From Pelorhabdus rhamnosifermentans (GTDB taxonomy: Bacteria > Bacillota > Negativicutes > UMGS1260): a DNA stretch of 64,000 bases. Within the stretch, counting starts at the first letter, position 1. The number at the start of each line of letters is the position of its first letter. Both the position numbers and the translations under genes were made by a program. The notes beneath the pieces were generated by a model that worked only from the letters and a program-made list of their open reading frames with translations, was not told the origin of the DNA and made no database searches. Positions 17,204-25,618 of this stretch are shown piece after piece. The stretch lies in assembly GCF_018835585.1 (NCBI RefSeq), contig NZ_JAHGVE010000001.1, positions 434,001 to 498,000 on the forward strand, written 5' to 3'.

Positions 17204-17872
17204 ATGGACAAAACAGACGCTTTGGTGTTTTCACTTATCAATCATACCCGATTGCGTAGCAAGATGCTGGATTGGTTCATGTTCTCGCTCACTCAGCTTG
17301 GCGAAGGTTGGAAAGTTCTTTTGTTGATGACCGGAGTTTACTATGGCAGCGGTTCGGGGGGATCCTGGTACGTTCAATCCCTGGTAACAGTCCTAGCGGC
17401 GGGAGTAATCTGTCAAATTATAAAAAAATACTTCCCCCGATCAAGGCCGGTATCTGTTTTAAAAAATGTAAATGTACTCGGCAGAAGGCTTACATCAGGG
17501 TCTTTTCCATCTGGTCATACTGCAACCGCTTTTTCTCTGGCTGTCGTATTCAGTTCTCAGTGGTTAAGTATGACGCCATTATTCTTGGCTATGGCAAGTC
17601 TTATCGGTTTGACGCGAGTGTATGTGGGTGCACATTTCCCGCTGGATGTTTTTTGCGGAGCGATTATTGGACTGAGTATTTCCAGTATGACAATGACTTT
17701 TTTGCATGTCGCTCCTAGCTACAACATCCAGCATCCAATGGCTTTAATATTCGGAGCAACATTCCTGGTTGCCTTAGTTTTGCCTCTTTTACGTGGCTAT
17801 ACTTTTGCTAAAATGTCAACTCGACTTAAAGAGAAAATAGTGCGGGTGCAAACAAGATTACAGAGGAGATAA
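17204..17872 (+). CDS. PAP2-family lipid phosphatase (undecaprenyl-diphosphatase/lipid phosphatase type)
   Basis: 222 residues, several membrane helices, and the three PAP2 signatures: KKYFPRSRP (K-x6-RP), PSGH (in SGSFPSGHTATAF) and TRVYVGAHFPLD (with the catalytic His). It hydrolyses a lipid-linked (di)phosphate at the membrane surface. First of five tightly spaced genes (PAP2, GtrA, DPM-type synthase, PMT-type transferase, PAP2) that together should build, flip and use a polyprenyl-phosphate sugar and recycle or trim the lipid phosphate. Confidence 0.88.
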   Translation: MDKTDALVFSLINHTRLRSKMLDWFMFSLTQLGEGWKVLLLMTGVYYGSGSGGSWYVQSLVTVLAAGVICQIIKKYFPRSRPVSVLKNVNVLGRRLTSGSFPSGHTATAFSLAVVFSSQWLSMTPLFLAMASLIGLTRVYVGAHFPLDVFCGAIIGLSISSMTMTFLHVAPSYNIQHPMALIFGATFLVALVLPLLRGYTFAKMSTRLKEKIVRVQTRLQRR

Positions 17873-17877
17873 TTTTA

Positions 17878-18321
17878 TTGATAAACATGCTGATGAAATT
17901 TGCTTTAGTAGGGTTGTCCGGTGTTGGAATCAACATGGTGGTGTATATGTATTTCATTGCTCTGAACGCCAATTATTTGGTCGCAGCCTGTTGCTCTTTT
18001 GCTGTTGCAGTGACCAATAATTTTTTCTGGAATGTATTATGGACTTTTAGAGGCCGCGCGGAAAATAGAAGTATCACAAAAAAATACCTGAGTTTTTTTA
18101 TTATCAGTAGTGTGAACCTAGCGGTTAATCTACTTGTCCTGCAGCTCTTGGTGGAGTACATTCAGATCAGTGAAACCTTGGCACAGCTTGTGTCTATTGC
18201 CTTGGTCAGTGGTCTAAATTTCCTGTTAAACTATGGGATTACGTTTAGTGAAAAGCGTTGTAAGCAAGAAAAGGAGGCTTCCGTATCTTATGAAGCTGAT
18301 TGTTATACCAACTTACAATGA
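17878..18321 (+). CDS. GtrA-family membrane protein (putative polyprenyl-phosphate-sugar flippase)
   Basis: 147 residues, four membrane helices, GtrA pattern MKFALVGLSGVGINMVVYMY then AVTNNFFWNVLWTFRGR, and a final LNFLLNYGITF. GtrA proteins are thought to flip or help present polyprenyl-phosphate-linked sugars. TTG start with GAGGAGA. It begins 5 bases after the PAP2 gene and overlaps the next gene by about 30 bases. An O-antigen-modification-type role is inferred from the neighbours. Confidence 0.85.
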   Translation: MINMLMKFALVGLSGVGINMVVYMYFIALNANYLVAACCSFAVAVTNNFFWNVLWTFRGRAENRSITKKYLSFFIISSVNLAVNLLVLQLLVEYIQISETLAQLVSIALVSGLNFLLNYGITFSEKRCKQEKEASVSYEADCYTNLQ

Positions 18322-19054
18322 ACGCAAGAATTTAGCAGAATTGTTGGCGCTTATTTATCGGCAGGTCGAGGATTTTCATGTCCTTATTGTTGATGATAAT
18401 TCACCTGATGGTACGGGCGAGTTAGTTCGTGAACTGATTCAGAGTCATTATTCCGATAAGCTGTTTTTGCTGGCACGGTCCGGAAAGCTGGGGTTAGGGA
18501 CAGCCTATATTGCTGGATTCAAATGGGCGTTAGAGAGGGATTATCAATATATTTTTGAAATGGATGCCGATTTTTCTCACAATCCTAAATACTTGAAACA
18601 AATTCTCATAGCAGCCGAGAACTGCGATCTGGTACTTGGCAGCCGCTATGTTCCCGGTGGTGGAGTTACAAACTGGAATGTTATTCGCCGGATGATCAGC
18701 TACGGTGGAAGCCTGTATTCCCGTCTGATTTTGGGACTTCCGTTTAAAGATTTAACTGGCGGGTATAAATGCTTTCGCCGGGAAATATTGGCGAACATTG
18801 ATTTGGATGATGTTCGATCCAACGGTTATTCTTTTCAAATTGAGCTGACTTATCGTGCTTACCTCAAGTCCTTTACTATTCGAGAAGTGCCAATTATTTT
18901 TGAGGAGCGAGCGGCGGGAAAATCGAAAATGTCCCGGAAGATTTTCATAGAGGCGATATGGATGGTCTTAAAGTTGCGGGCTGCTAAAAATCACTTGAAG
19001 GCTTCGGGGCCCAAGTCCATTTTCTGCCCCAAGAAAATGTTAACACATCCATGA
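18290..19054 (+). CDS. Polyprenol-phosphate sugar synthase (DPM1-like, GT2)
   Basis: 254 residues. A GT-A fold opens with MKLIVIPTYNERKNL; the nucleotide-sugar/metal motifs are IVDDNSPDGTG and FEMDADFSHNPKYL, followed by LVLGSRYVPGG and RYIF/EERAAGKSKMS-type dolichol-phosphate-mannose synthase features. It would transfer a hexose from an NDP-sugar to polyprenyl phosphate at the cytoplasmic face. No C-terminal membrane region, so it is the soluble DPM1 class, with GtrA as probable membrane partner. The start at 18290 has AAGGAGG upstream; it overlaps the gtrA end. Confidence 0.9.
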   Translation: MKLIVIPTYNERKNLAELLALIYRQVEDFHVLIVDDNSPDGTGELVRELIQSHYSDKLFLLARSGKLGLGTAYIAGFKWALERDYQYIFEMDADFSHNPKYLKQILIAAENCDLVLGSRYVPGGGVTNWNVIRRMISYGGSLYSRLILGLPFKDLTGGYKCFRREILANIDLDDVRSNGYSFQIELTYRAYLKSFTIREVPIIFEERAAGKSKMSRKIFIEAIWMVLKLRAAKNHLKASGPKSIFCPKKMLTHP

Positions 19055-19084
19055 TAGGCAAAATCCAGAAGGAGCTAATTCTAC

Positions 19085-20620
19085 ATGAATTTTAAATCTC
19101 CACCATCCATAGTTACATTGATTATCATAAGCGGTACTTTGTTTCGAATCGCTCTGGATGGAGTGATTGGTCTCGGAGTGGATGAGTCTTATGTGGTATC
19201 CATTGCCCGTAATTTCAGCCTGAGTTATTTTGATCATCCGCCACTGCATTTTTGGATAATTTGGCTGACTAATCATATTACAGGTAGTGAAAATGGGTTG
19301 GTGTTACGTCTTCCATTCATTGGCATGTTTGCTGCTATTACCTGGATGATGTATCGGCTCGGCAGCAAGCTTTTCGGCGAGTGGGCCGGGGTTTATGCTG
19401 CCTTGCTTTTAAACGTCTCCGCCGTTTTTAGCCTCAGTACGGGTAGCTGGATTTTGCCTGATGGGCCATTAATGTTTTTGATGATGGCGGCTACCTTGGT
19501 GCTAGCGCGGCTGTTTTTTGAGCCTACTGCAAATTCGTCTTGGGAGTTATGGTTGGCAGCTGGTTTGCTGATCGGATTGGGTATGCTGGCAAAATATCAT
19601 GCTGTTTTTCTGATTTTCGGCAGTCTGCTTTTTATGCTAACTACAAAAGAATGCCGAGGCATGCTGCTCACTCTGGGGCCTTATCTTGCTGTAGGAGTTG
19701 CTGCGATTGTATTTTTGCCAGTAATACTCTGGAATCAGGAACATCACTGGATATCCTTTTTGTTTCAAAGTGGCAGAGGTGTCGCTAAGGGATTTTATCC
19801 GTTAAAAATGTTGGGTAACATCGCGGGGCAAGCAGTATGGGTTTTGCCCTGGATCTGGGTACCCTTGGTTTGGGTTTTGTTGAAAGCAATTTTCGCCGGC
19901 CCGGGTGATCCAAGAAGGAATCCACTTCAGAATAGACAGTGGTTTCTATGTTGCTTGGCTAGTGGGCCGATTACCTTATTTACAGCAGCAACGTTATGGG
20001 GGGCTCAGGGGCTATTTCATTGGCAAGCGCCTGGATATCTTTTGGCAATGCCTTTGCTGGGCCGTGCTGTAGTCGGCTGGGCGGAACGGGATAATGGTAT
20101 TATCCGGAGATGGCTGACAGCCTCAATAACTATTTTTTTACTGATAATCGTTGTACTCGGCAGTCATACGGCAACCGGCTGGATGCGACAGGTTCAGCCC
20201 CACTGGTTCGAATCAGGCGATCCGACCACAGAGGCGCTAGACTGGAAAAGTTTGCCGACCTATCTTACAGAGCAGGGGTTATTTGATTCCAAGGCTCAAT
20301 TTGTTGTTGCCGCCCATTGGATCGATGCGGGAAAACTGGATTATGCCTTAGGTGGTAGATTTCCGATTCTTTGCTTGAGTAATGAACCCCATCATTTTGC
20401 ATTTCTGCACAAACCGGCTGATTTTCGAGGTAAGGATGCTCTTATTATTGGCCGAAAAGCCATTATAGAACAAGTAATACCGCTGTATCGGTCTTATTTT
20501 GATGACATCCAGTTCGTGGGAATGATACCTGTTACACGCGCCGGAATACCAGAGTTTGATCTCGTAGTGTTTTATGCCAAAAATTTCAGCGGAACATTTT
20601 CGATGCCCTATGGACAATAA
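19085..20620 (+). CDS. PMT/ArnT-like glycosyltransferase (GT39/GT83, GT-C fold)
   Basis: 511 residues, about 11 membrane helices. The first extracytoplasmic loop carries the acidic pair region GVDESYVVSIARNFSLSYFD followed by HPPLHFWII, as in ArnT/PMT-type enzymes that use polyprenyl-phosphate sugars. A soluble C-terminal region (about 390-500) faces outside. It sits right after the DPM-type synthase that would supply its donor. The acceptor could be lipid A/LPS, a lipid or a protein; the flanking PAP2 phosphatases favour a lipid. Confidence 0.87.
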   Translation: MNFKSPPSIVTLIIISGTLFRIALDGVIGLGVDESYVVSIARNFSLSYFDHPPLHFWIIWLTNHITGSENGLVLRLPFIGMFAAITWMMYRLGSKLFGEWAGVYAALLLNVSAVFSLSTGSWILPDGPLMFLMMAATLVLARLFFEPTANSSWELWLAAGLLIGLGMLAKYHAVFLIFGSLLFMLTTKECRGMLLTLGPYLAVGVAAIVFLPVILWNQEHHWISFLFQSGRGVAKGFYPLKMLGNIAGQAVWVLPWIWVPLVWVLLKAIFAGPGDPRRNPLQNRQWFLCCLASGPITLFTAATLWGAQGLFHWQAPGYLLAMPLLGRAVVGWAERDNGIIRRWLTASITIFLLIIVVLGSHTATGWMRQVQPHWFESGDPTTEALDWKSLPTYLTEQGLFDSKAQFVVAAHWIDAGKLDYALGGRFPILCLSNEPHHFAFLHKPADFRGKDALIIGRKAIIEQVIPLYRSYFDDIQFVGMIPVTRAGIPEFDLVVFYAKNFSGTFSMPYGQ

Positions 20621-20644
20621 CGTAAATGCGTGGGAGGATAACTC

Positions 20645-21280
20645 ATGAAAACATTGTTGGCAAGCTTGGAGCATAGGGAAACCATTGGTAGGGCAGTTAT
20701 GTTAGCGTTGCTTGTAGGTGTAGTCACAAGTATGATGGTTCTTATCATTGAGCCGTCCCATAATTATGTGATTTGGTCTGTGGCAAATTTTCTGGGCGGT
20801 ATGGGCAATGACCTTTTTCTGATTTTTTCCAACCTATTCATTATCGGTTGGGCTTGGCGTAGGCGTCTGACGAGCGTAATTAAACTAACTTTGACGCTAG
20901 ACCTGTTTGTTTGGATTATAGTGCAGGGGATCAAACTGATTCATTTGGAGCCGTGGTATCTTAGACCTAACGGCGGTACTGGCGGTTTTCCTAGCGGTCA
21001 TGCGACCCATGCCTTCGGCATGGCATTTTTGCTGACGCTCTATTTTCCGCGACTTGCCTGGCTTTGGTATTCCTGTGCTGCTGCCATATCCTGGTCAAGG
21101 GTGGAGACCAATTGGCATACGGGATTTCAAGTTACTGCCGGAATTGTGCTGGGAGTTGCCCTGGTTTGGGGGTTGGTCAGTCGATGGCTTAAACATCCTG
21201 ACGCTGTGATCATCCAATCTCAGCCTTTGGAAAAACGGAATTCGCCACTTGGCGAGCAACAGTCTTATGCTGTCGAATAA
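20645..21280 (+). CDS. PAP2-family membrane phosphatase
   Basis: 211 residues, six helices. PSGH is present as GGFPSGHATHAFGMAF and the third motif as SRVETNWHTGFQV, where the usual H-x3-D reads H-x-G-F-Q, a divergence. The first motif is also weak (KLIHLEPWYLRP). It may be a specialised lipid phosphatase such as an LpxE-like lipid A phosphatase. Last gene of the glycosyl-transfer cassette. The C-terminal 30 residues are polar and cytoplasmic. Confidence 0.8.
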   Translation: MKTLLASLEHRETIGRAVMLALLVGVVTSMMVLIIEPSHNYVIWSVANFLGGMGNDLFLIFSNLFIIGWAWRRRLTSVIKLTLTLDLFVWIIVQGIKLIHLEPWYLRPNGGTGGFPSGHATHAFGMAFLLTLYFPRLAWLWYSCAAAISWSRVETNWHTGFQVTAGIVLGVALVWGLVSRWLKHPDAVIIQSQPLEKRNSPLGEQQSYAVE

Positions 21281-21316
21281 CCGATACACGGTATTTTAAG
21301 AGTGGACTTTAAGGCA

Positions 21317-21411
21317 GATACCTTGTCGGTAATAACAATTGGGGACGTTCTCTTTTTGTCACATAGTTGACAAAACAAGAACGTCCCCAATTGTCATTTT
21401 GCAAAGGTATC
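21317..21411. repeat. Long REP-like palindrome
   Basis: Outer arms GATACCTT/AAGGTATC, a main stem ACAATTGGGGACGTTCT / AGAACGTCCCCAATTGT, and an inner stem CTTTTTGTCA/TGACAAAA around CATAGT. GGGGACG...CGTCCCC palindromes like this recur in Firmicutes genomes and have been linked to REP-associated (Y1) transposases; no transposase gene is near. The rest of 21281-21555 is otherwise featureless. Confidence 0.75.
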
Positions 21412-21555
21412 CCAGATTTTCCCAAAACGCTCAATAGGTTGCAGGAGTTCTTTCCTTTACCAAAGAAGTCTAAACAATATTGACATGATGGGCAGTATAG
21501 GTATCTTTCTCTCACTATATTTATTTTACAAGTTTCTGTGAGGTGATGGAAGTGT

Positions 21556-22782
21556 ATGGGGAAAGAAATGAAGGAAAGCTGTATAATATCATCTGAGCGG
21601 CAGGATTACATTGATTGGCTGCGTATATTGGGGATGGTGGTTGTATTAATTTTTCATAGCGCCAGGTTTTTCGATTTCATTGGCTGGGATTTAAAAAACA
21701 AGGAGGTTAGTTCTGGGTTCACAATTTTCATCTTATTTGTTAATTATTGGATAATGCCCTTGTTTTTTATGCTGGCAGGGGCAGGAACGGTATTTGCTCT
21801 AAAGACCAGAACCCAAACCGAATTTGTCAGGGAACGGTTTTATCGGCTAATTGTTCCGTATTTCGTTGGGTTAGTTATACTTGTTCCTCCACAGCGATAT
21901 CTGTCAGCACTGCAAAAAGGTCAATATAATGGCGAAATGCTTAGTTTTTTGCCTTGGTATATCGAAAAGAAACTATCCATTGCACATTTCGGATTTGATC
22001 CAATCTGGTTTAGCGAAATTGGGACTCATCTGTGGTTCTTGGCAGTATTATTCATATTTTCAATTCTTGTATTACCGATAATCGGCTATTTTAAAAGCAG
22101 GCAAGGTGCCATACTTATCAAATGGCTGGATGCGATTGGGAAAAGGGCAGGCGGCATATATTTCTTTATTCTTCCAATTGCGCTAGTGCGGGTAGGATTG
22201 CAGCCAATTTTTCCTAAATATTCATCCTGGTGTGATTTTATATTCTGGTTTCTGATTTTTATTTTTGGCTTCATATTCTTTAGTGATCAGCGGTTTATTA
22301 AAAGTGCTGAACGATATAAATATATATCACTCAGCATAGGAATAGCATTTTTAACAGTGCTAGTAATACTTTTTAGTTATTTTCTAGAGTATATATCACA
22401 ATGTTGGGATCATCCTGACTATTCTTGGGGATCTATTGTCTTTTATAGTATGTGGGCGGCTACAACCTGGATATGGCTGATGTTCTTTATAGGGGCTGGC
22501 AAGGCATTTCTTAATTTTAGGAATACCTGGCTAACCTATTTGAATCAGGCAACCATGCCTTTTTATATGCTTCAGCAGACGATTATTATCATAATCGGAT
22601 TTCAGGTTGTGCAGTGGAACAGCGGGATTGCACTTAAATATTTAACTATTTGCGGGACATCACTATTTGGTGTCATGGGAATATATTTCTTATTGATTAG
22701 ACGCTTTGCATGGCTTAGATTATTATTTGGGATGAAGAAGGATAATCAGGGGAAACTTCGTGAGTCCGACTTTTCTTATTAG
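21556..22782 (+). CDS. Acyltransferase-3 family membrane protein
   Basis: 408 residues, about 10-11 helices. The family signature DYIDWLRILGMVVVLIFHSARFF includes the conserved helix-1 Arg and His; LFFMLAGAGTVFAL and FYRLIVPYF match the R-x-x-R-x-x-x-P segment; THLWFLAVLF follows. Members acylate extracytoplasmic sugars (O-antigen, peptidoglycan, succinoglycan) or small molecules. It has no SGNH domain. Its position after the sugar-transfer cassette suggests acylation of an envelope glycan. Cytosolic ends are short. Confidence 0.85.
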   Translation: MGKEMKESCIISSERQDYIDWLRILGMVVVLIFHSARFFDFIGWDLKNKEVSSGFTIFILFVNYWIMPLFFMLAGAGTVFALKTRTQTEFVRERFYRLIVPYFVGLVILVPPQRYLSALQKGQYNGEMLSFLPWYIEKKLSIAHFGFDPIWFSEIGTHLWFLAVLFIFSILVLPIIGYFKSRQGAILIKWLDAIGKRAGGIYFFILPIALVRVGLQPIFPKYSSWCDFIFWFLIFIFGFIFFSDQRFIKSAERYKYISLSIGIAFLTVLVILFSYFLEYISQCWDHPDYSWGSIVFYSMWAATTWIWLMFFIGAGKAFLNFRNTWLTYLNQATMPFYMLQQTIIIIIGFQVVQWNSGIALKYLTICGTSLFGVMGIYFLLIRRFAWLRLLFGMKKDNQGKLRESDFSY

Positions 22783-22849
22783 TAAAACTGACTTATTTCT
22801 CTAGGACAGTAATTGTGACGATTTTGGCCTAAATAAGATCTAAGAAACT

Positions 22850-22934
22850 CGCAGTTATCAGTGATATGGATAATCACTAGTAACTGCGGAAAATAAAGTT
22901 CTTATCCACAAATAAAGCGGATAAGGACTTTTTT
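22850..22934. terminator. Two successive hairpins, the second an intrinsic terminator
   Basis: The first is CGCAGTTA-TC-AGTGAT, loop, ATCACT-AG-TAACTGCG (22850-22888). The second is AAGTTCTTATCC...GGATAAGGACTTTTTT (22896-22934). Together they separate the acyltransferase and mscS genes. Confidence 0.75.
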
Positions 22935-23047
22935 CATTATGTTAAAATTTCCAGGATAATGAGAATATTCAACGGCAGGGAAATAAGGGGGAATTAACGA
23001 AACAATGTGTATTATGTAAAGTAAATTCTTTATTCTGGGAGGAAATA

Positions 23048-24088
23048 ATGTTTGAATTTTTCACTGAAATAGGAAAAGGAATCGTAACCGGAATCATAAA
23101 TGGTGGCTTCAAAATGCATTTGGTGGTTTTCTTCATTAGTTTAACGTTAGGCATTATCCTACTTCGGTTCGTATTTTCTAAGCTGCTCAAAATGATTGCA
23201 AGACAAACCGATATCTCTTATTCCTTGTTACAGCAAACCTTTAGGGGAATGCCTACGTTGTTGGGCATGCTCATTGGCCTCTACGCTGTTATGGAAATCC
23301 TGATAATTCCGCCACGACCGTTGCTATTTCTCCAAAGTTTGTTCCATTCTCTTGTCATTCTGTCCTTGACTCTCATGGTCGCGCATCTGGGCTCCGGCTA
23401 TCTTAAGCATAAGCTCGGAAAAACATCCGAAAATTTCGCTTCCACCTCGATTTTAGCCACAATAATCGATCTGGCCGTTTATGCCATCGGCATATTGGTT
23501 TTACTTGAATCTTTCGGAGTTTCGATCTCTCCGTTAATTACCGCTTTGGGCGTTGGCGGCTTGGCTACTGCTTTGGCGCTGCAGGATACTTTGGCGAATT
23601 TATTTTCCGGCATCAACATTCTAGTGTCCAAACAAATCAAGATGGGTGACTTCGTTAGATTGTCGACAGGTGAAGAGGGCCATGTAGTGGACATGAATTG
23701 GCGTAATACTACAATAAAAACTCCTACTGAGAATATGGTGGTCGTACCTAACCAAAAAATTGCTTCATCTATCATGACTAATTATGCACAGCCTTTTGCG
23801 GAATGTTCTATTTCTATCCCCATAGGAGTCAGTTATGAAAGTGATTTGGATTATGTGGAGGAAGTTACTGCCGCGGTTGCAAAAGAAATTCTCCAAGAAA
23901 TCGAGGGAGGCGTCAAAAGTTTTGAACCGTTTATTCGGTACTGCAGTTTCAATGAGTCTAGTATTAACTTTCATGTTATTTTGCGGGTGAAGACCGTAAC
24001 GGATCAGCAGCTTATTCGCCACGAATTCATCAAAAGAATTTATGCACGTTACCAGCAGGAAGGCATAATAATTCCGTTCCAGAAATGA
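23048..24088 (+). CDS. MscS-family small-conductance mechanosensitive channel
   Basis: 346 residues. Four N-terminal helices end in the pore helix region ITALGVGGLATALALQDTLANLFSG, followed by the MscS beta domain (GDFVRLSTGEEGHVVDMNWR, then TPTENMVVVPNQKIASS) and a C-terminal alpha/beta domain. It releases solutes under hypo-osmotic shock. Monocistronic; GGAGGAAATA precedes the ATG. Confidence 0.93.
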   Translation: MFEFFTEIGKGIVTGIINGGFKMHLVVFFISLTLGIILLRFVFSKLLKMIARQTDISYSLLQQTFRGMPTLLGMLIGLYAVMEILIIPPRPLLFLQSLFHSLVILSLTLMVAHLGSGYLKHKLGKTSENFASTSILATIIDLAVYAIGILVLLESFGVSISPLITALGVGGLATALALQDTLANLFSGINILVSKQIKMGDFVRLSTGEEGHVVDMNWRNTTIKTPTENMVVVPNQKIASSIMTNYAQPFAECSISIPIGVSYESDLDYVEEVTAAVAKEILQEIEGGVKSFEPFIRYCSFNESSINFHVILRVKTVTDQQLIRHEFIKRIYARYQQEGIIIPFQK

Positions 24089-24138
24089 ACGATCAAGTTA
24101 TATGACATAATAATGTTCTTTGAATTTGATTCTTCCTT

Positions 24139-24612
24139 TTACACATTTGGGTGAGACGTATGCTTATTAAATACGGTATTGATAACTATCAGCATCATTA
24201 ACAAAGCTGAAACTGCTCCGCAGATCGAGATGCCTATACCGGCCCCGAATTTCTCCATAATGCTACCCGCGAATAGGTTCCCTAGCGGGGTTGTACCTAA
24301 AAAGGCAAAGGAGTAAACACTCATTGCCCTGCCGCGAAATTGATCATTGGAATTAATTTGAATCATTGAATCCGATAATCGCAAATGACACAATGGCTAA
24401 ATATAAGTTGTGAATTGGTTCAAGTGTCATTAGTAATGCTGATAGTATGAAGCCGCTGCTAAAAAGCAGCCGTAGTTTGGGATTACCCTTGGCCCAAGAC
24501 GCTACCATGAGTGCCCCAACGAGTGAGCCTGCCCCAGTAGCGGACAAGAGAATACCGTAGCCATGTACCCCTTCTTTAAGAACCTCATCCGCATATAAAG
24601 GGGTAATAACAC
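24139..24612 (-). pseudogene. Decayed MFS transporter, C-terminal half only
   Basis: Minus-strand remnant of an MFS_3/EntS-like exporter. From about 24612 it reads SVITPLYADEVLKEGVHGYG then ILLSATGAGSLVGAL; the frame breaks near 24353-24393 and resumes as SMIQINSNDQFRGRAMSVYS then FAFLGTTPLGNLFAG, where DQFRGR is the MFS motif of TM8-9. The first six helices are missing and several residues are lost at the break. No intact copy lies in the window. Confidence 0.85.
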
Positions 24613-24812
24613 TCTTCTTTTACTAATTAGCGGAATATAGACTTTATTACATAATATGTAGATTCTTAACTAAAGGAATATTTAGCTTGTTCTGTGCAAT
24701 TTAGAAATCAAGGATGAAAATGCATATTTATATAGATTAGTAGGCCCTCAACCTAATATTCTGTTAAAAGTATGCTATTTTTAACTTTGTAAAATTTGAC
24801 ACCGGAATTGGC

Positions 24813-24840
24813 ACACCTACAATATAATTAACATAAAATA
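24813..24840 (+). promoter_or_regulatory. Possible sporulation (sigma-K/sigma-E-type) promoter
   Basis: CATAAAATA at 24832-24840 fits the CATANNNTA -10 of mother-cell sigma factors, with an AC pair 15-17 bases upstream. It precedes the Gly/Tyr-rich gene, whose composition is coat-like. AT-rich context makes chance matches possible. Bases 24613-24810 hold nothing else recognisable. Confidence 0.4.
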
Positions 24841-24867
24841 TATCAAAATATATAAGGAGGAATTGGT

Positions 24868-25197
24868 ATGCCGCGTAAATTGACTAAAGATAACGATCAA
24901 TGTTCGGTTTACGATAATTACAGATACAGTGTTCACGGTGGTTATGGTGGTTATGGTCCCGGTTACAATTATGGATATAGTGTACCTTTCAACAGTGGTT
25001 ATTATGGCGGCTATGGTCATGGTTACGGTGGTGGTTATGGTGGCACTTGTCAATGTTATAATACTGATGGTGGTGCAAGTTGTCACTGTTACGGAAACGG
25101 AGGTTATGGTCACGGCTATGGGGGCTATGGTTACGGATATGGTTGGTATCATCCTTGGCATGGATATGGTTGGCATCATCCTTGGTATAGATATTAA
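24868..25197 (+). CDS. Gly/Tyr/His-rich low-complexity protein, possibly a spore coat or surface protein
   Basis: 109 residues. After a short polar start (MPRKLTKDNDQCSVYDNY) it is built of GYG/GGYG units (HGGYGGYGPGYNYGYS, GGYGHGYGGGYGG), a cysteine patch (TCQCYNTDGGASCHC) and paired WYHPWHGYGW/HHPWYRY repeats at the C terminus. No signal peptide or membrane helix. AAGGAGGAATTGGT precedes the ATG. Such proteins are typical of spore coat/exosporium or metal-binding surface layers; Cys and His could bind metal or crosslink. A CotF gene lies 2 kb away. Confidence 0.75.
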   Translation: MPRKLTKDNDQCSVYDNYRYSVHGGYGGYGPGYNYGYSVPFNSGYYGGYGHGYGGGYGGTCQCYNTDGGASCHCYGNGGYGHGYGGYGYGYGWYHPWHGYGWHHPWYRY

Positions 25198-25295
25198 TGA
25201 TTTAATTGGTAGTGGATGAGGACTAATCTGGGACTGGCTTATGTTCGAGCGGAGTAATAATTGAGGTCAACGATACACATCACTTTCTAGAAAAC

Positions 25296-25320
25296 CGACC
25301 CCCTTACATTGAGGGGGTCG
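25296..25320. terminator. Hairpin downstream of the Gly/Tyr-rich gene
   Basis: CGACCCCCT, loop TACATTG, AGGGGGTCG. The following T-run is weak (AACTTTGTTT). The rest of 25198-25618 has only a weak AAAGTC...GGCTTTTTTG hairpin near 25420. Confidence 0.6.
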
Positions 25321-25618
25321 AACTTTGTTTAGCAATTATGGTTCTTAAGAGTGTTGAAAAACTATGGCCTTTGGGTTCATAAATAATCCTCCTTGGTCAT
25401 TAAGTCTAGGGTTGCTTGAGAAAGTCACGATGGCTTTTTTGCGTAAAACAAAACTAATATTGGAGGTATTATATTTTTTATAGACTTCAGTACCATGCAG
25501 TACATAATGTGTGCGAAATAGAAAAGGTAGGGTGAATGACTACGCATTCATGTACATATATTTTATTTCTGATATAGAGTATAATTAATAGGTATTAGTG
25601 TTTATGTGGAGGAATTTT

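Noticed and set aside
24929-25219. Val/Met/Ile-rich ORF overlapping the Gly/Tyr-rich gene
   Set aside because: It is the shifted frame of a repetitive gene; its composition simply mirrors the GGT/TAT codons.
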